Assembly (NCBI GenBank): GCA_902729315.2
Contig: LR746267.1
Location: 4,279,386-4,343,385 of the forward strand
Reading direction: 5' to 3'
DNA from: Spirodela intermedia
Taxonomy: Eukaryota > Streptophyta > Magnoliopsida > Alismatales > Araceae
Length of the DNA stretch: 64,000 bases
A program made the position numbers and the translations under genes. Shown here in pieces: positions 12,192 through 22,727 of this stretch. Positions within the stretch are counted from its first letter, which is position 1. The number at the start of each line of letters is the position of its first letter. Below the pieces are notes generated by a model. The model was not told where the DNA came from. It ran no database searches and worked only from the letters and a program-made list of their open reading frames with translations.

Positions 12192-14280
12192 TCGAGATGT
12201 GATGTCAATTGCATTGGTTTTAGATGATTTGCGTGAACATGCATTGATATTTCCGGAGGATGGATACGTTGCGGATTACCATTCTGAACAAGTTTCTTGT
12301 TGTAGTGTGCTTGACATTATGCGAAAATTCGGAATATGACAAAATTGTCCATGGCGATAAAGTTTTCGGTACAAAGTTTATGGGGGTTTCCTAAAAAGAT
12401 GAGACTCATAAATCCTAGTAAAGACTGGTTTTTTTCCCGACGTTTGAAACTTTTTGCTTTGAAGTTGGGACGTTGCCGGGCTATGTGTAAGAGTATGAAA
12501 TGTGTTCAAGACTTAAAGAAAGGTGAAATGTTTAGGTATATCTGTTAAGCACAGAAATAGCGGGTTTTTGTAATAAAACAGCAAAACGTGACACCCTAAG
12601 TTTGTAGTGGTGCAGTCTAATGTTGGACCTACACTGCTCCATCTTCTCATTTGTATTGTTACATAAAAACAGCTGTATTCTCGAGAAGTAATGTGTACCA
12701 TATGCATCTCAAAAAGTCCTCTTCAATGGAAAGATTGCTCATAAATGTAAAGGACTTGAAAACAATGGTGATCAACTTTGAGAGCCAACTTTTATCTTCA
12801 ACACAACACTTGACCTGTAGTAAGATTTGTTGTGTTTGCTTTGCCTGTAAGTTGCAACTTTGCTAATTTATGGAAACATTGCGTGATCAGGAAGTAAAAC
12901 TTGTCTTACTTCAGAATTACAATATCGATATAAACATTTAGTACTAATTACTAAACATTCAACAAATAAGAAATGTGATAATTTTACAAATAATGTACCT
13001 ATTTTGTATTAGCTTCCAACGGTGGACGCTAAACTCTGAAATGTTGGTCAATCAGCAATGAGCAATGCAATGAATTGAAAGATAGGTAAACCTGAAAACA
13101 TATATTGAATTTATGGAAGTTACGAAAAACATTGATCCAGCTGAGAGCTCTATGAGCTTCTGAGACTAACCTTAAAAGATTGAACTTCTGGAGTCGTGGA
13201 GCCTCAAACGTGTACCATATCAAAGGGATCTTAGAGCTATAAATGCACAAAATATACAGAAGTCACTGCTTGACCATTCTTCTTTGGTTATATTTTAGGA
13301 TAGATATGCATCCGAACTATTTATAGTTTCCAAAAAACCCTAAACAGGCGTAAACGTTTTCATAATAAATTTATCGTTGATTTATAATTTTTTCAAACTT
13401 TTTAGCAGCCCACTCATCATCTGAACCAATCTAGTAAATATATCATTGATGGACTAATTTTTCTGTATTGAAAACAATTAAAGTCAGCATACTCACTCTT
13501 TACTCATTAGAAATGTACCTTTGTACATGACTTCAACTATTTTGTATGTTTTATTGGCCTTTACAAGCAATGAGCTTGGATGGCTAATTAGAGTCATGAA
13601 CGTCACATCACCACTTGTGACGATTGCTTATTTTTCTTTGAAAGTTTGAACTAGTGTATTCAAAGAAGGCCCTAGAATCAATGGTTGATATCTGGCTAAG
13701 GCTTGTATTGCAGTTCAATGACCTACATTCCTCATCAGATTTGTGGATTCATATCACCTTAGTTTCCCTCCTAGTCTAATAAGCCTCCAGCATCATCACT
13801 CATCCTCTTGGAATCACTCTTAATCTATTTATATCATAAAAAATGTATTTATATGAGTCTTGTAAACGAATGATAAGACTGATTGTATTATATTGGTTTT
13901 TGCGAAAATTATAATTTTTATCATTTTTTTACTTACCCTTAGACCACTAGAATGAAATAACTATATAGATGAAGCTATCCGATTGTATATTTAGCAGAAA
14001 ATACATATTTTTTAAAAGGTCAAACGTTCACTTTTTTCATGAGACAGTCATCCATGTTTCAATGTCAACTGTTGTAGGAAAATGAGTTAAATTTACGAAT
14101 TGATTACTAGACTTAAACAAAGAATTTATGAACAATATTCCAGGTGTCAAATATAAAATTATGTAGAGTTTGGCAATCTATTAAATAGGTAACAAAAGTC
14201 AAACATGGAAACAAGACAGCGATGAAGCTAGTATTTTAAAGAAATAGGACCACACTTTGGGACCCAAGATGAGGCAAGCC
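12192..14280. other. Intergenic DNA between gene 1 and the pseudogene
   Basis: The first few hundred bases would hold the gene 1 3' UTR. Beyond that the DNA is AT-rich, with no open frame or repeat I can support. Confidence 0.5.
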
Positions 14281-14393
14281 TTTATAAACTACTCACATTT
14301 GGAGTATCAATTATTTAAAAAAACTGTGGCACACTTGGGAGCAACGACCGCGTGTCCTTCACGTAAAATCAATCTACACAGCATAAATGTTGA
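14281..14393 (+). promoter_or_regulatory. Relic promoter/leader of the SRK-like pseudogene
   Basis: TTTATAAA at 14281-14288 is followed by ATTTGGAGTATC near 14298, CGTGTCCTTCACGTAAAA at 14351-14368 and a TTGAC core near 14389. The same order (TATA, ATTTGGGGTATC, CGTGTCCATCACGCAAAA, reverse W-box) occurs upstream of gene 3. The block therefore descends from a shared ancestral promoter and leader. Confidence 0.5.
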
Positions 14394-16472
14394 CAGTCCA
14401 TGAATGGACGTGTTGTCCTGTCGCCGTTTTCGATGAAAACTTCGAAATCGTTCTTGGTGAGCCAGTTACTTTTCACAACGTCGGAAGAACGTTCAAGAGC
14501 CCACGAGATATTTCGGTTTCTTCTTTCTATCCTGTCTCTCATATCTCAGCGTCAGATCCGCGGATATCATCAGGTGAAGTCTGTCAACTCGGGCAGACTT
14601 TCGAGATGGGCTTCTGGGAGCTCCAAAAAGATGTATCTGGGCGTCTGATTAAAGAAACCCCAACCTTAGATGTTTGTTTGGGTCGCTAACAGGGAGAGGC
14701 CGCTTGATAACTCCACCGGGGTCAGTAGCTACCTCACCTCGCGGAAGAGGGTCGACGACCCTTCGCCGGAAAACCACACGATTGAGATGGACTTAACCGT
14801 GTAACCTCCCGTCGTAATGCTGGATGGGTGTACGTTGAAGTTTAGCTTCGTGATTGCATCGTCGGTATCCTCTACATGCAACCTAAGCCGGTTATGCACT
14901 TCATCATCGAAGCCAGGGAAGTCCAAGCGAACCACAGTTTCGAGATGAACAGCACCTCAACCTTATCCATCTTAACCCCGAGTCACAGAGGAATGGCGCA
15001 GAGGTTGATCATTGACAAGGGAAGTCAGACATAGAAAACATTTGCCCACGGGCCGGCCGACGAATGCGATTGGATCGCCAACCATGGAGCCTTCGGCCTT
15101 TGCAGTATGAGCAACTCTCCCATCTGTAGTGGCCTGGAAGGTTATGCCCCAAGGGATCTCCTTGAGTGGAACCAGCAGAACATCACTAGTGGTTGCATCC
15201 GCCTGACTACTCGGACTGCACGGGGGGGGATGGGTTCCTTTCGATGCCAAAGTTAAAACTGCCACACTTGATTAATTCCTAAATGATCATGAACATGATC
15301 CTCGTTGATTGCCGGGACCAGTGTGCCGGGGGCTGCTCCTGAACTCCCTTCGCGTGGGCAAATATTACAGACGGCAGGGGAGGAAGCATCGGTTGGTCTG
15401 GCGATCTTCTGGACACCAAGGCATTGGAAACAGAAGTGCATGACTTATACATAAGGGTGCCGGCATCTTCTCTCGGTACAGTCTATATCAAATCTTTTTT
15501 CTGGTGTTCAATCTACTCACCTTTTATATGTAATATAAGCTATCGAGAACATCTGAACAGTGGTTCCTCGGTGTATATGTAGCATACAAAGAGAATCAGA
15601 TTTCTCGGAAGAACAACATTTATTATCATGACAATAGTTCTGAAGTCGGAATTAATTATTATCATAACATTTATAGTTTCTGGAGTCCTGATAGTATTGT
15701 TTTGTTGCTACACATGGACGTGGAAGAGGACGACGATGATAACTGCAGATATAGAAGGTAATACATTCAGTGTTCTTTTTATTGCATATAGAAGATAACC
15801 CAGAAATATTTTATGTTTCATTTAATACTCGTTAATTATATAAATGTGCCTTCTGTCACAGAAAAGTCGGCAATTATGTAATAATTACCAGAGACGACGG
15901 GGATCTGTTGGTGTTTGATTTGCAAACCATTGTATCAGCTACGTCAAACTTCCTTCTGGATAATAAAAACAGAGAAAGTGGTTTCGGTGTCGTCCACAAG
16001 TATTCTTTGTTGTTGACTTAAGGGAAAAGACCCCTTGGCGCTCACTTTTCCTACTAGGACACGGGATATTTTATATGCGAAATACAGAAAGAAAACAGTT
16101 TAATAGATGACAATATCACAGGGAGTCCTGTCCGATGGACGAGAGATTGCCATGAAGAGACTCATAAGCCTGTCTGTCGAGGGGCTGACAGAGTTCACCA
16201 GCGAGGTCAAGTCCATAGCAAAACTCAGACGGATGAATCTTGTCCGGCTCTTGGGCTGCTGCATCGTAGAAGAGAGGACATTTATCTACGAGTTCATGAA
16301 GAACAAGAGCTTGGATACCTTCATATTTGGTAATTGTCACCATTTGAAGCAAATTTTTAATTGTTGTGCTTTTAGAAACTACAGAATTGATTTAAATGGC
16401 CGGCACAATGATTGCTCCAATATCATATTTTTGACTTCATCATATTTATCTCAGAAAATTGATATTTCTATG

Positions 16473-16571
16473 TCGTTTCACCAAGTTACAATCAAATGCC
16501 TTAGATGAGCACGTGTGCTGGTCGTTTCACCAAGTTACAATCAAATGTCTTAGATGAGCACAAGGGTGCTG
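16473..16571 (+). repeat. 49-bp tandem duplication at the relic exon 5 border
   Basis: The block starting TCGTTTCACCAAGTTACAAT at 16473 recurs at 16522, giving a 49-bp period with few differences. It covers the end of intron 4 and the expected exon 5 acceptor, so the duplication alters that splice site. Confidence 0.85.
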
Positions 16572-16908
16572 GTCTCGGATGGAGAACACGCCTTGACATT
16601 GTGCTGGGCATTGCTCGTCGATTTCATCATGACTCGGGATCAAGAATCATAGATAGGGACCTAAAGGCCTGGAATGTTCTCCTTGACAAAGGAATGATCC
16701 CCGAGATATCAGACTTGGAGACTGCAAGGATCCTCGGTGTAGATCAAATCCTGCACAAGACTAGAAAGATCATCAGTGCTTAGTAAGTTCTTCATTGATC
16801 ATAGATAAAGAATCACTATTTTTGAATCTAAAACATCTAAAGAAGGCAGAAAATCAATAGGCAGTATTGAAAGGTTTGGCAACATCGTTTCTGGATTTGG
16901 TAGCCATT

Positions 16909-17273
16909 TGAAGAATATAATCTTACAACTCTTCATAACAACTCAAGAACCCAAGAAGAATGGAGAAACAAAAATGTCCAAATCTATTAAATTGGAAATT
17001 GGAGAAATCAATTGGCATAGCCAATCAGTCATCGAACTGGTTCTCTTATAGGACCAAGTCAAACACCTCATGTAGTAACACCATTATGGCAGTTACTGCA
17101 AGTGCTATTATCTTAGCACAATCTCAGCCGTCCGTTATGAAGTTATAATGGCTGAGATTGAAACATTCAAAAGAAATAGATATAAGGAAAAATGTAAGAT
17201 AAAGCAAAACTCTCGTTGAATGCCTTCCTCCTTCATAGATTGCGATGATGACAGCAGTGAGATTAACTCCATT
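16909..17273 (-). repeat. 3' LTR of the Copia element
   Basis: It aligns along its whole length with 21386-21750, with only a small indel. The terminal TG near 17272 has decayed to TA in the element's orientation. Confidence 0.88.
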
Positions 17274-17295
17274 ATTCACCTCCTTAAGCTTGCTG

Positions 17296-20200
17296 CTATT
17301 CCACCAGATCTTCCACTTCAATCAGCTTCCAAAATCCTGCAAATTTAACTTTTGCAAGAGATTTTGTTAGAATGTCTGCCCTTTGTCTTTTTGTTGACAT
17401 GTAGGCGACTTCAACTTCACCATCTTCAACACAAATGCACACACAATGGTAGTGAATTTTGATGTGCTTTGATTGACTGTGAAATGATGGATTCTTCATG
17501 AGCTCAATGGCAGAGACATTAATAACTTGTATCTTAACTAGTTTGAGGTAGATTCCAATTAGCTCTCTGAAAAATTCAGCCAGCCAAACACCTTGACATG
17601 CTGTCAAAGTGAGTGAGATATACTCAGCTTCACAGGACGATAGGATGACAATGCTTTTGTGACACCCATGTCACAGGGCTTTTGCCAATAAAGGAACAAA
17701 AGCCTGACATGCTTTTTCTCTCCTCTATATCTCCTTCATAATTATTGACACAGAAGCCAACAAGTACAAAATTCTTCTCCTTTTTGTACTTAAGACTGAA
17801 ATTCAAGGTGACATTAATGTACCTCAATACACATTTAGCACACTTGAGATGTTCAACTAATGGATTTTCTATAATTTTTTTGAGAAATCCAACACTAAGT
17901 GACAAGTCCAATCTAGTGTGGGTCAAGTACCTTAATGATCTCATTAAGCTTCTGTAAGTGGTAGCATTTACTGAGTCTCTTCCTTCCTTCTAATTAAAAA
18001 TGTCTTACTTCAAGAGGAGTTATTGACGAATTACAATTTATTATGTCAAATATCTTAAGAATCTTTAGAGCAAAGGACTTATGTGTGAGAGATAAATTCA
18101 CCAGTTTGTCATACTTCAATGCCCAAATATGTCAAGAGCAGGCCCATATTAGACATCTCGAACATGTTGGCCATTTTGAACTTGAAATCTTCAATTTCCT
18201 TTTCAATGTTCTTGGTGATGAGTAAATATCAACACATACTCCCACATATAGGTGAGGATTCACCTTCTTCTTAAAGTAGACTGTAGGCTCAAAGCTGCTC
18301 CTAATTAGACCCAATGAGATAAGACTCTTATCTAATTTAGAGTACTAAGCTCTTGGTGCTTCTTTCAAGCCATAGAGAACCTTTGTCAATGTATAAGCCA
18401 TCTTCTCCTTCTCGTTGACCTCAAATCTAGGCAGTTGATTCACATATATGTCCTCACTAATTTCTTCATTGAGAAAAGTAGATTTTACATCCATATGGTG
18501 AATTTTCTCACTAAAATGAGCTGAGACAGCTAGAAGAACCAGAATTGTCTCAAGTCTTGCTATAGGTGCAAACACATCAGTAAAATCAAATCCATACCTT
18601 TGCACATAGCCTTTCACCACTAGTCATGCCTTGTGCTTGAGAATTTATCCTTTTGGATTCTTCTTGACTTTAAAGACCCACTTGAGTCTAATAGGCTTGC
18701 ATCCTACTTGTGGTGTGACTAGAATCTAAGTATGATTCTTGTTTATTTGATTCAATTCTTCTTCCATAGCTCTCTTCTAAATTTTTTTATTGAGAGCAGC
18801 CTGAATTGATTCAGGTTTTTCTTTAGTCATTAAGTTACATACTTCATCTGCATCTTCAACTAGACTGCTCTTTGCATACAATTCAAATAGATTCTTGAAT
18901 CTTTAATCTTGTGAAGATTCACCCAAAGATGAGGCAAGTTGAGTGTCTTTAGGTGAGGCAAGATTTGAAGACATCTCCTCTCCATGATTTCCAACTTCAT
19001 TTTCAAAGTCTTGAGGTTGAAATCAACTATGAGATCAAATATAAGAGATGATAGTGATATACTTGATTCTTTCAGCATTGTGAAATTCTCTCAATTCCAG
19101 TATTTTTCTTCTTCAAATATTACATCTCTCGAGATGTGAATCTTGACTAATGTAGGGTCAAATGCACATCACCCCTTGACACCTTTTCCATAGCCAATAA
19201 AAATCATTGATGTGCTTCTATCATCAAGTTTCATAAGAGCTCCTCCAAGTGCCTTAACATGCAGATTGATCAAAAAACCTTTAAATGGTCAACTTGTGGT
19301 TTTTTGCTAGACCATGCTTCATAGGGAGTCTTTCCATGAAGACTTCTTGTGGGAGCTTTGTTTAGAAGATAGACAACTGTGCTTGCTGCTTCTCCCTAAA
19401 ATTCTCGAGGTAAGTGCTTTGATTTCAGCATGGCTCTTACCATGTCCAGTAGAGTGCCGATTTCTCCTTTCTTCTACACCATTTATTGAGGTGCGTACAG
19501 TGTAGTCAATTTTCGTCGGATTCTTTACTCATCACACCATTTAGAGAACTCTTTGGAATTAAACTCACCCCCTTGATCTGTTCATAGACATGATATTTTC
19601 ACCTCTTTGTCTCCTTTAGTTAGAGATTTAAATTTCTGGAAAGTTTCAAATGCTTCTGATTTCTTCTTCCCCACAAAAATCTACATTAATCTTGTATAAT
19701 CATCAACAAGTAGTAGGAAGTACTTACTTCCACCGAGAGTCTCTAGTTCAATTGGCCCACAAATATCTCCATAAGTAAGTTTAAGAGGTCTTGTAGCTTG
19801 AAATGATGAAATTGATCGAAATGAAGCTCTTGTTTACTTGGACTTCATACAGTCAATACAAAGTTCTCCCCTTTCAAACTTTGGTAGTCCTTTGGCCATA
19901 TTATGTAAAGACAAAGCACAAAGAGAAGTGAAATTTAAATGGCCATACCTCTTATGCCAAAGCCAATTCTGATCAGACTTAGCATGAAGACAATTTTCAA
20001 CAATGTCGAGTTTCAATAGGTAAAGTCTTCTTGTATTTCTTTTACTGTTCTTAGAAGTATGCCTCTTTGATCATGAATTGTAAGAATTTTATTTTGCAAA
20101 TTCATTTTGTACCCTTGTTCATCAAGACTCCCGAATCTCAAAATATTGGCTTTTAGACGAGGAGTATAGAGGACATTGATCAAGGTAATTTTGCTCCCAC

Positions 20201-21101
20201 TTTTAGTGTCTAAGAGTATCTTACCTCGACCTTCAATGGGGGTGTGAGTCATGACCAAAATGGATACCTCCTTTATATGACTCACTTAACTCAAAGAAAA
20301 GAGTCTTCTCACTAGACATGTGAGATGTTGCCCCCATGTCCAAATACCACATGTCATTCATCAGCTCAGATTGAGAGATACCTTGAAGTAGCACATCTGA
20401 ATCTTCAAATGCCATAAGTAATGAATTATCACTTGAATTTTCTTCAGCTTTAATTGCCTTCTCTTTATCTACCTTCGGTTTTTCCTTCTTTGAAAATTGA
20501 CATTCATTTGCATAGTGGCCCTTCTTTTGGCAATTGTAACAAATGAAAAATGACTTATCTCTCAGTCTTTCATCATCATCAAAGTCTTCTATCTTCATCA
20601 TTCCTCTTGCTCTTCCTTTGCCATGGCCTCTTCCTCTGCCTCTTGCCTGAGAACTATCGGAAGAATCTTTCTTCTTATTTTTGCCAAGAGCATGAGCCAA
20701 TGAGACTTTCTCTTCCCTCTTGACTGAGCGATCTTGAAGTTTGTCTTCATGAATCTTGGGAGTTCTAAGAACCTCCTCCACTAAGATTGCATCAAGATCC
20801 TGAAACTACTCAATAGACATTGTAATCGAGTCAAACTTACTTGAGACTGACCTCAAGAGTTTGGTGGAGAGATCCGCATCCGAAATCTTCTCCCTAGGAC
20901 TCTTTAATTCAATCACAATCCAAGAAGTTTCCCGAAATAATCAAGAACTGACTCATCATCTTCCGTAGAAAGATTCTCGTAATCTTTCCGTAGTGATTGA
21001 ATATAGGCTGTTTGTAGGCATGGAACACCTCCATTCTTTGCCTTCAGCAGATTCCACGTGCTTAGTAGTTTTCTCGACATCCAACTCCTATGAGATTTCA
21101 T
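17296..21101 (-). pseudogene. Copia gag-pol relic
   Basis: In element order on the minus strand: Gag N-terminal part 21101-20913 with LDYFGKLL. Then Gag and protease in the 182-residue frame 20781-20233, where the CCHC knuckle CYNCQKKGHYANEC lies at residues 81-94 and the protease-like WYLDMGATSHM has Met in place of the usual Ser after the catalytic Asp148. Then the pre-integrase motif LWHKRYGHLN near 19960. Then a badly broken integrase, followed by reverse transcriptase 18620-18345 (FTDVFAPIARLETI, MDVKSTFLNEEI, VLYGLKEAPRA). RNase H remains are at 17944-17630 and 17607-17296 (MRSLRYLTHTRLDLS, RQRADILTKSL). Multiple frameshifts and stops make it non-functional. Confidence 0.9.
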
Positions 21102-21370
21102 CTGAGAGAGTGCTGAAGAGGATGGACATCACCTGTCTATCTTTCTTCTTGACTGGAGTCTCCGCCTCAATGACATCCTAGAGCTCAAGACCTTTGAGGT
21201 GTAGACGCATCCTAGATGGCCACACCTGATAGTTAAGCCTCACAAGGATTGGAAAGGTACCTATCTGCATAGGTTGCTTCACCCCTTTCAATCCTCTCAT
21301 CATCGCGAGATCCTGCGACAAGTCTCCCTTATGTGGTGTCATTCTCATCCAGATGATGTTGGATCACAAG

Positions 21371-21385
21371 TGCTCTAATACCAAC
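21371..21385 (-). other. Primer-binding site of the Copia element
   Basis: On the minus strand GTTGGTATTAGAGCA directly follows the 5' LTR. Plant Copia elements typically use TGGTATCAGAGC, complementary to the 3' part of initiator tRNA-Met; here one C has become T. Confidence 0.8.
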
Positions 21386-21750
21386 TGAAGAATCTAACCT
21401 TATGACTCTTCGTAACAACTTAAGAACTCAAGAAAAATGGAGAAATAAAAACGCCCAAATCTATTAAATTAGAAATTGGAGAAATCAATTCGCATAGCCA
21501 ATCAGTGATTGAACTGATTCTCTTATAGGACCAAGTCGAACACCTCATGTAGTAACGTTGTTATGACAGTTATTGCAAGCCTATTATCCTAACACAATCT
21601 CAGCCATCCATTATGGAGTTATAACAGCTGAGATTGAAACGTTCAAAAGAAAGAGATACAAGGAAAAACGTAAGATAAAACAAAACTCTCATTGAATGCC
21701 TTCCTCCTTCATGGATTGTGATGATGATGGCAGCGAGATTAACTCCAACA
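21386..21750 (-). repeat. 5' LTR of the Copia element
   Basis: It is the partner of 16909-17273, with TG...CA ends in the element's orientation. It lies just before relic exon 6, with only the 5-bp target copy and six further bases between. Confidence 0.9.
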
Positions 21751-22106
21751 CTATTAAATAGTAGACAGCTGTCTACAGAATATGCAATCGACAGGGCCAT
21801 CTCAATGAAGTCGGATGTCTTCAGCTTCGAGGTTCTAGTATTGGAAATAATCAGAGTCTAAATCGAGGGCTGTATACGACTGAGCCACTGGAAAGTCTTC
21901 TATTAAATGTTGAGCAATAGTTAGTTACCTTTTTTAATTTAGTTGTTGTACGCAAATCATGTCTGGGATTATCGAAGTGTAGATAAATTCTCAGCAAAAC
22001 CGATCAGTTTCTTTTCCGAGGCAGGGGGCGCGAAATCGTGGCCATTCTGTTCGAAGGGGCTGTTCCACAGTTGCCCATGCGACTCCTCTCTTCCCTTTGC
22101 TCGTCA

Positions 22107-22111
<5 letters not shown>

Positions 22112-22136
<25 letters not shown>
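22112..22136. repeat. (CT)n microsatellite
   Basis: An uninterrupted CT run is followed by a C run inside intron 6 of the pseudogene. The surrounding 21960-22300 is much less AT-rich than the neighbouring DNA and has no counterpart in intron 6 of gene 3, which is only 163 bp. Confidence 0.85.
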
Positions 22137-22137
<1 letters not shown>

Positions 22138-22727
22138 CCCCCCTTCCCAGCCCCCAAATCGGTATCTTTCTCTTCCTTTTGACAGATGGACGGGGTCCTA
22201 TTTGTTCAAGCCCTAATGTTTCGTCGGAAATTCATTCACAGTCCTTTTCAGCACCACTTTTCTTCAATGACTTTGTGCTGAAATGACCTGAGAAGCCGGT
22301 ATTTTGGCTTGGGGAAGCAAGATCGAAGGCTGACCAACTGTGTTGACGCACCCATAATATTCTTCTAATTTTTTGGGACGAATTCTTAAAGTAGTGTGAT
22401 GTCACCCATTTGTTCAGGCATGGGAACTATGGAAGAACAGGAACTATGCAGATCGACTTGATGATGCACATACTGGTCTGTCCAATGTCTGAAGTATTGG
22501 ATGCATACAAGTCGCGCTACTGTGTACAAGAACGGGCAGAGGACAGACACTCAATTGCCACCGTGACAATGACGCCGTCAAGTGAAACGTTTCGCCTGCC
22601 TGAATCCAGAAGGCCAGGCTTCGTTGTATTCAGGAGTGCCGAGCGAGACACTGTCTCTGCATCACATGAGGTGCTAAACTATTCTGGAAATGGAGTAACA
22701 GAGACGGTCATTGAGGGCAGGTAGAGT

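Larger units (their letters stand above)
16909..21750 (-). mobile_element. Ty1/Copia LTR retrotransposon, degenerate, complete ends
   Basis: The element reads on the minus strand. Direct LTRs of about 365 bp lie at 21386-21750 (5') and 16909-17273 (3'). The 5' LTR begins TGTTGGAG and ends TCTTCA in the element's orientation. A tRNA-iMet-type primer site follows at 21371-21385 and a purine-rich tract precedes the 3' LTR near 17275-17290. Gag and pol domains occur in Copia order, with integrase before reverse transcriptase. Flanking pentamers CCATT (16904-16908) and CTATT (21751-21755) look like a target-site duplication with one change. By hand the LTRs differ at about 43-46 positions, roughly 12%, mostly transitions, so the insertion is old. 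The internal frames contain many stops. It sits in intron 5 of the SRK-like pseudogene. Confidence 0.93.
14560..22727 (+). pseudogene. Broken SRK-like receptor kinase, disrupted by a Copia element
   Basis: All seven exons of the gene 1/gene 3 type can be traced. Exon 1 is about 14560-15475, exon 2 15600-15757, exon 3 15862-16000, exon 4 16122-16329, exon 5 about 16550-16780, exon 6 21762-21908 and exon 7 22420-22727. In exon 1 a short deletion in the FFSPGSS region shifts the frame. A larger deletion of roughly 250 bp joins DNSTGV directly to the LTS.K region near 14722, removing the second half of the lectin domain. Stops follow. Exon 2 still encodes a clean membrane span. Exon 3 has a stop near 15879. 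Exon 4 is 3 bp shorter than in its paralogues. In exon 5 HRD reads DRD, DFG reads DLE, and the GLxYL segment before the HDSGS motif is missing. A Copia element splits intron 5. The exon 7 reading frame is open and ends in EGR. Confidence 0.9.
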
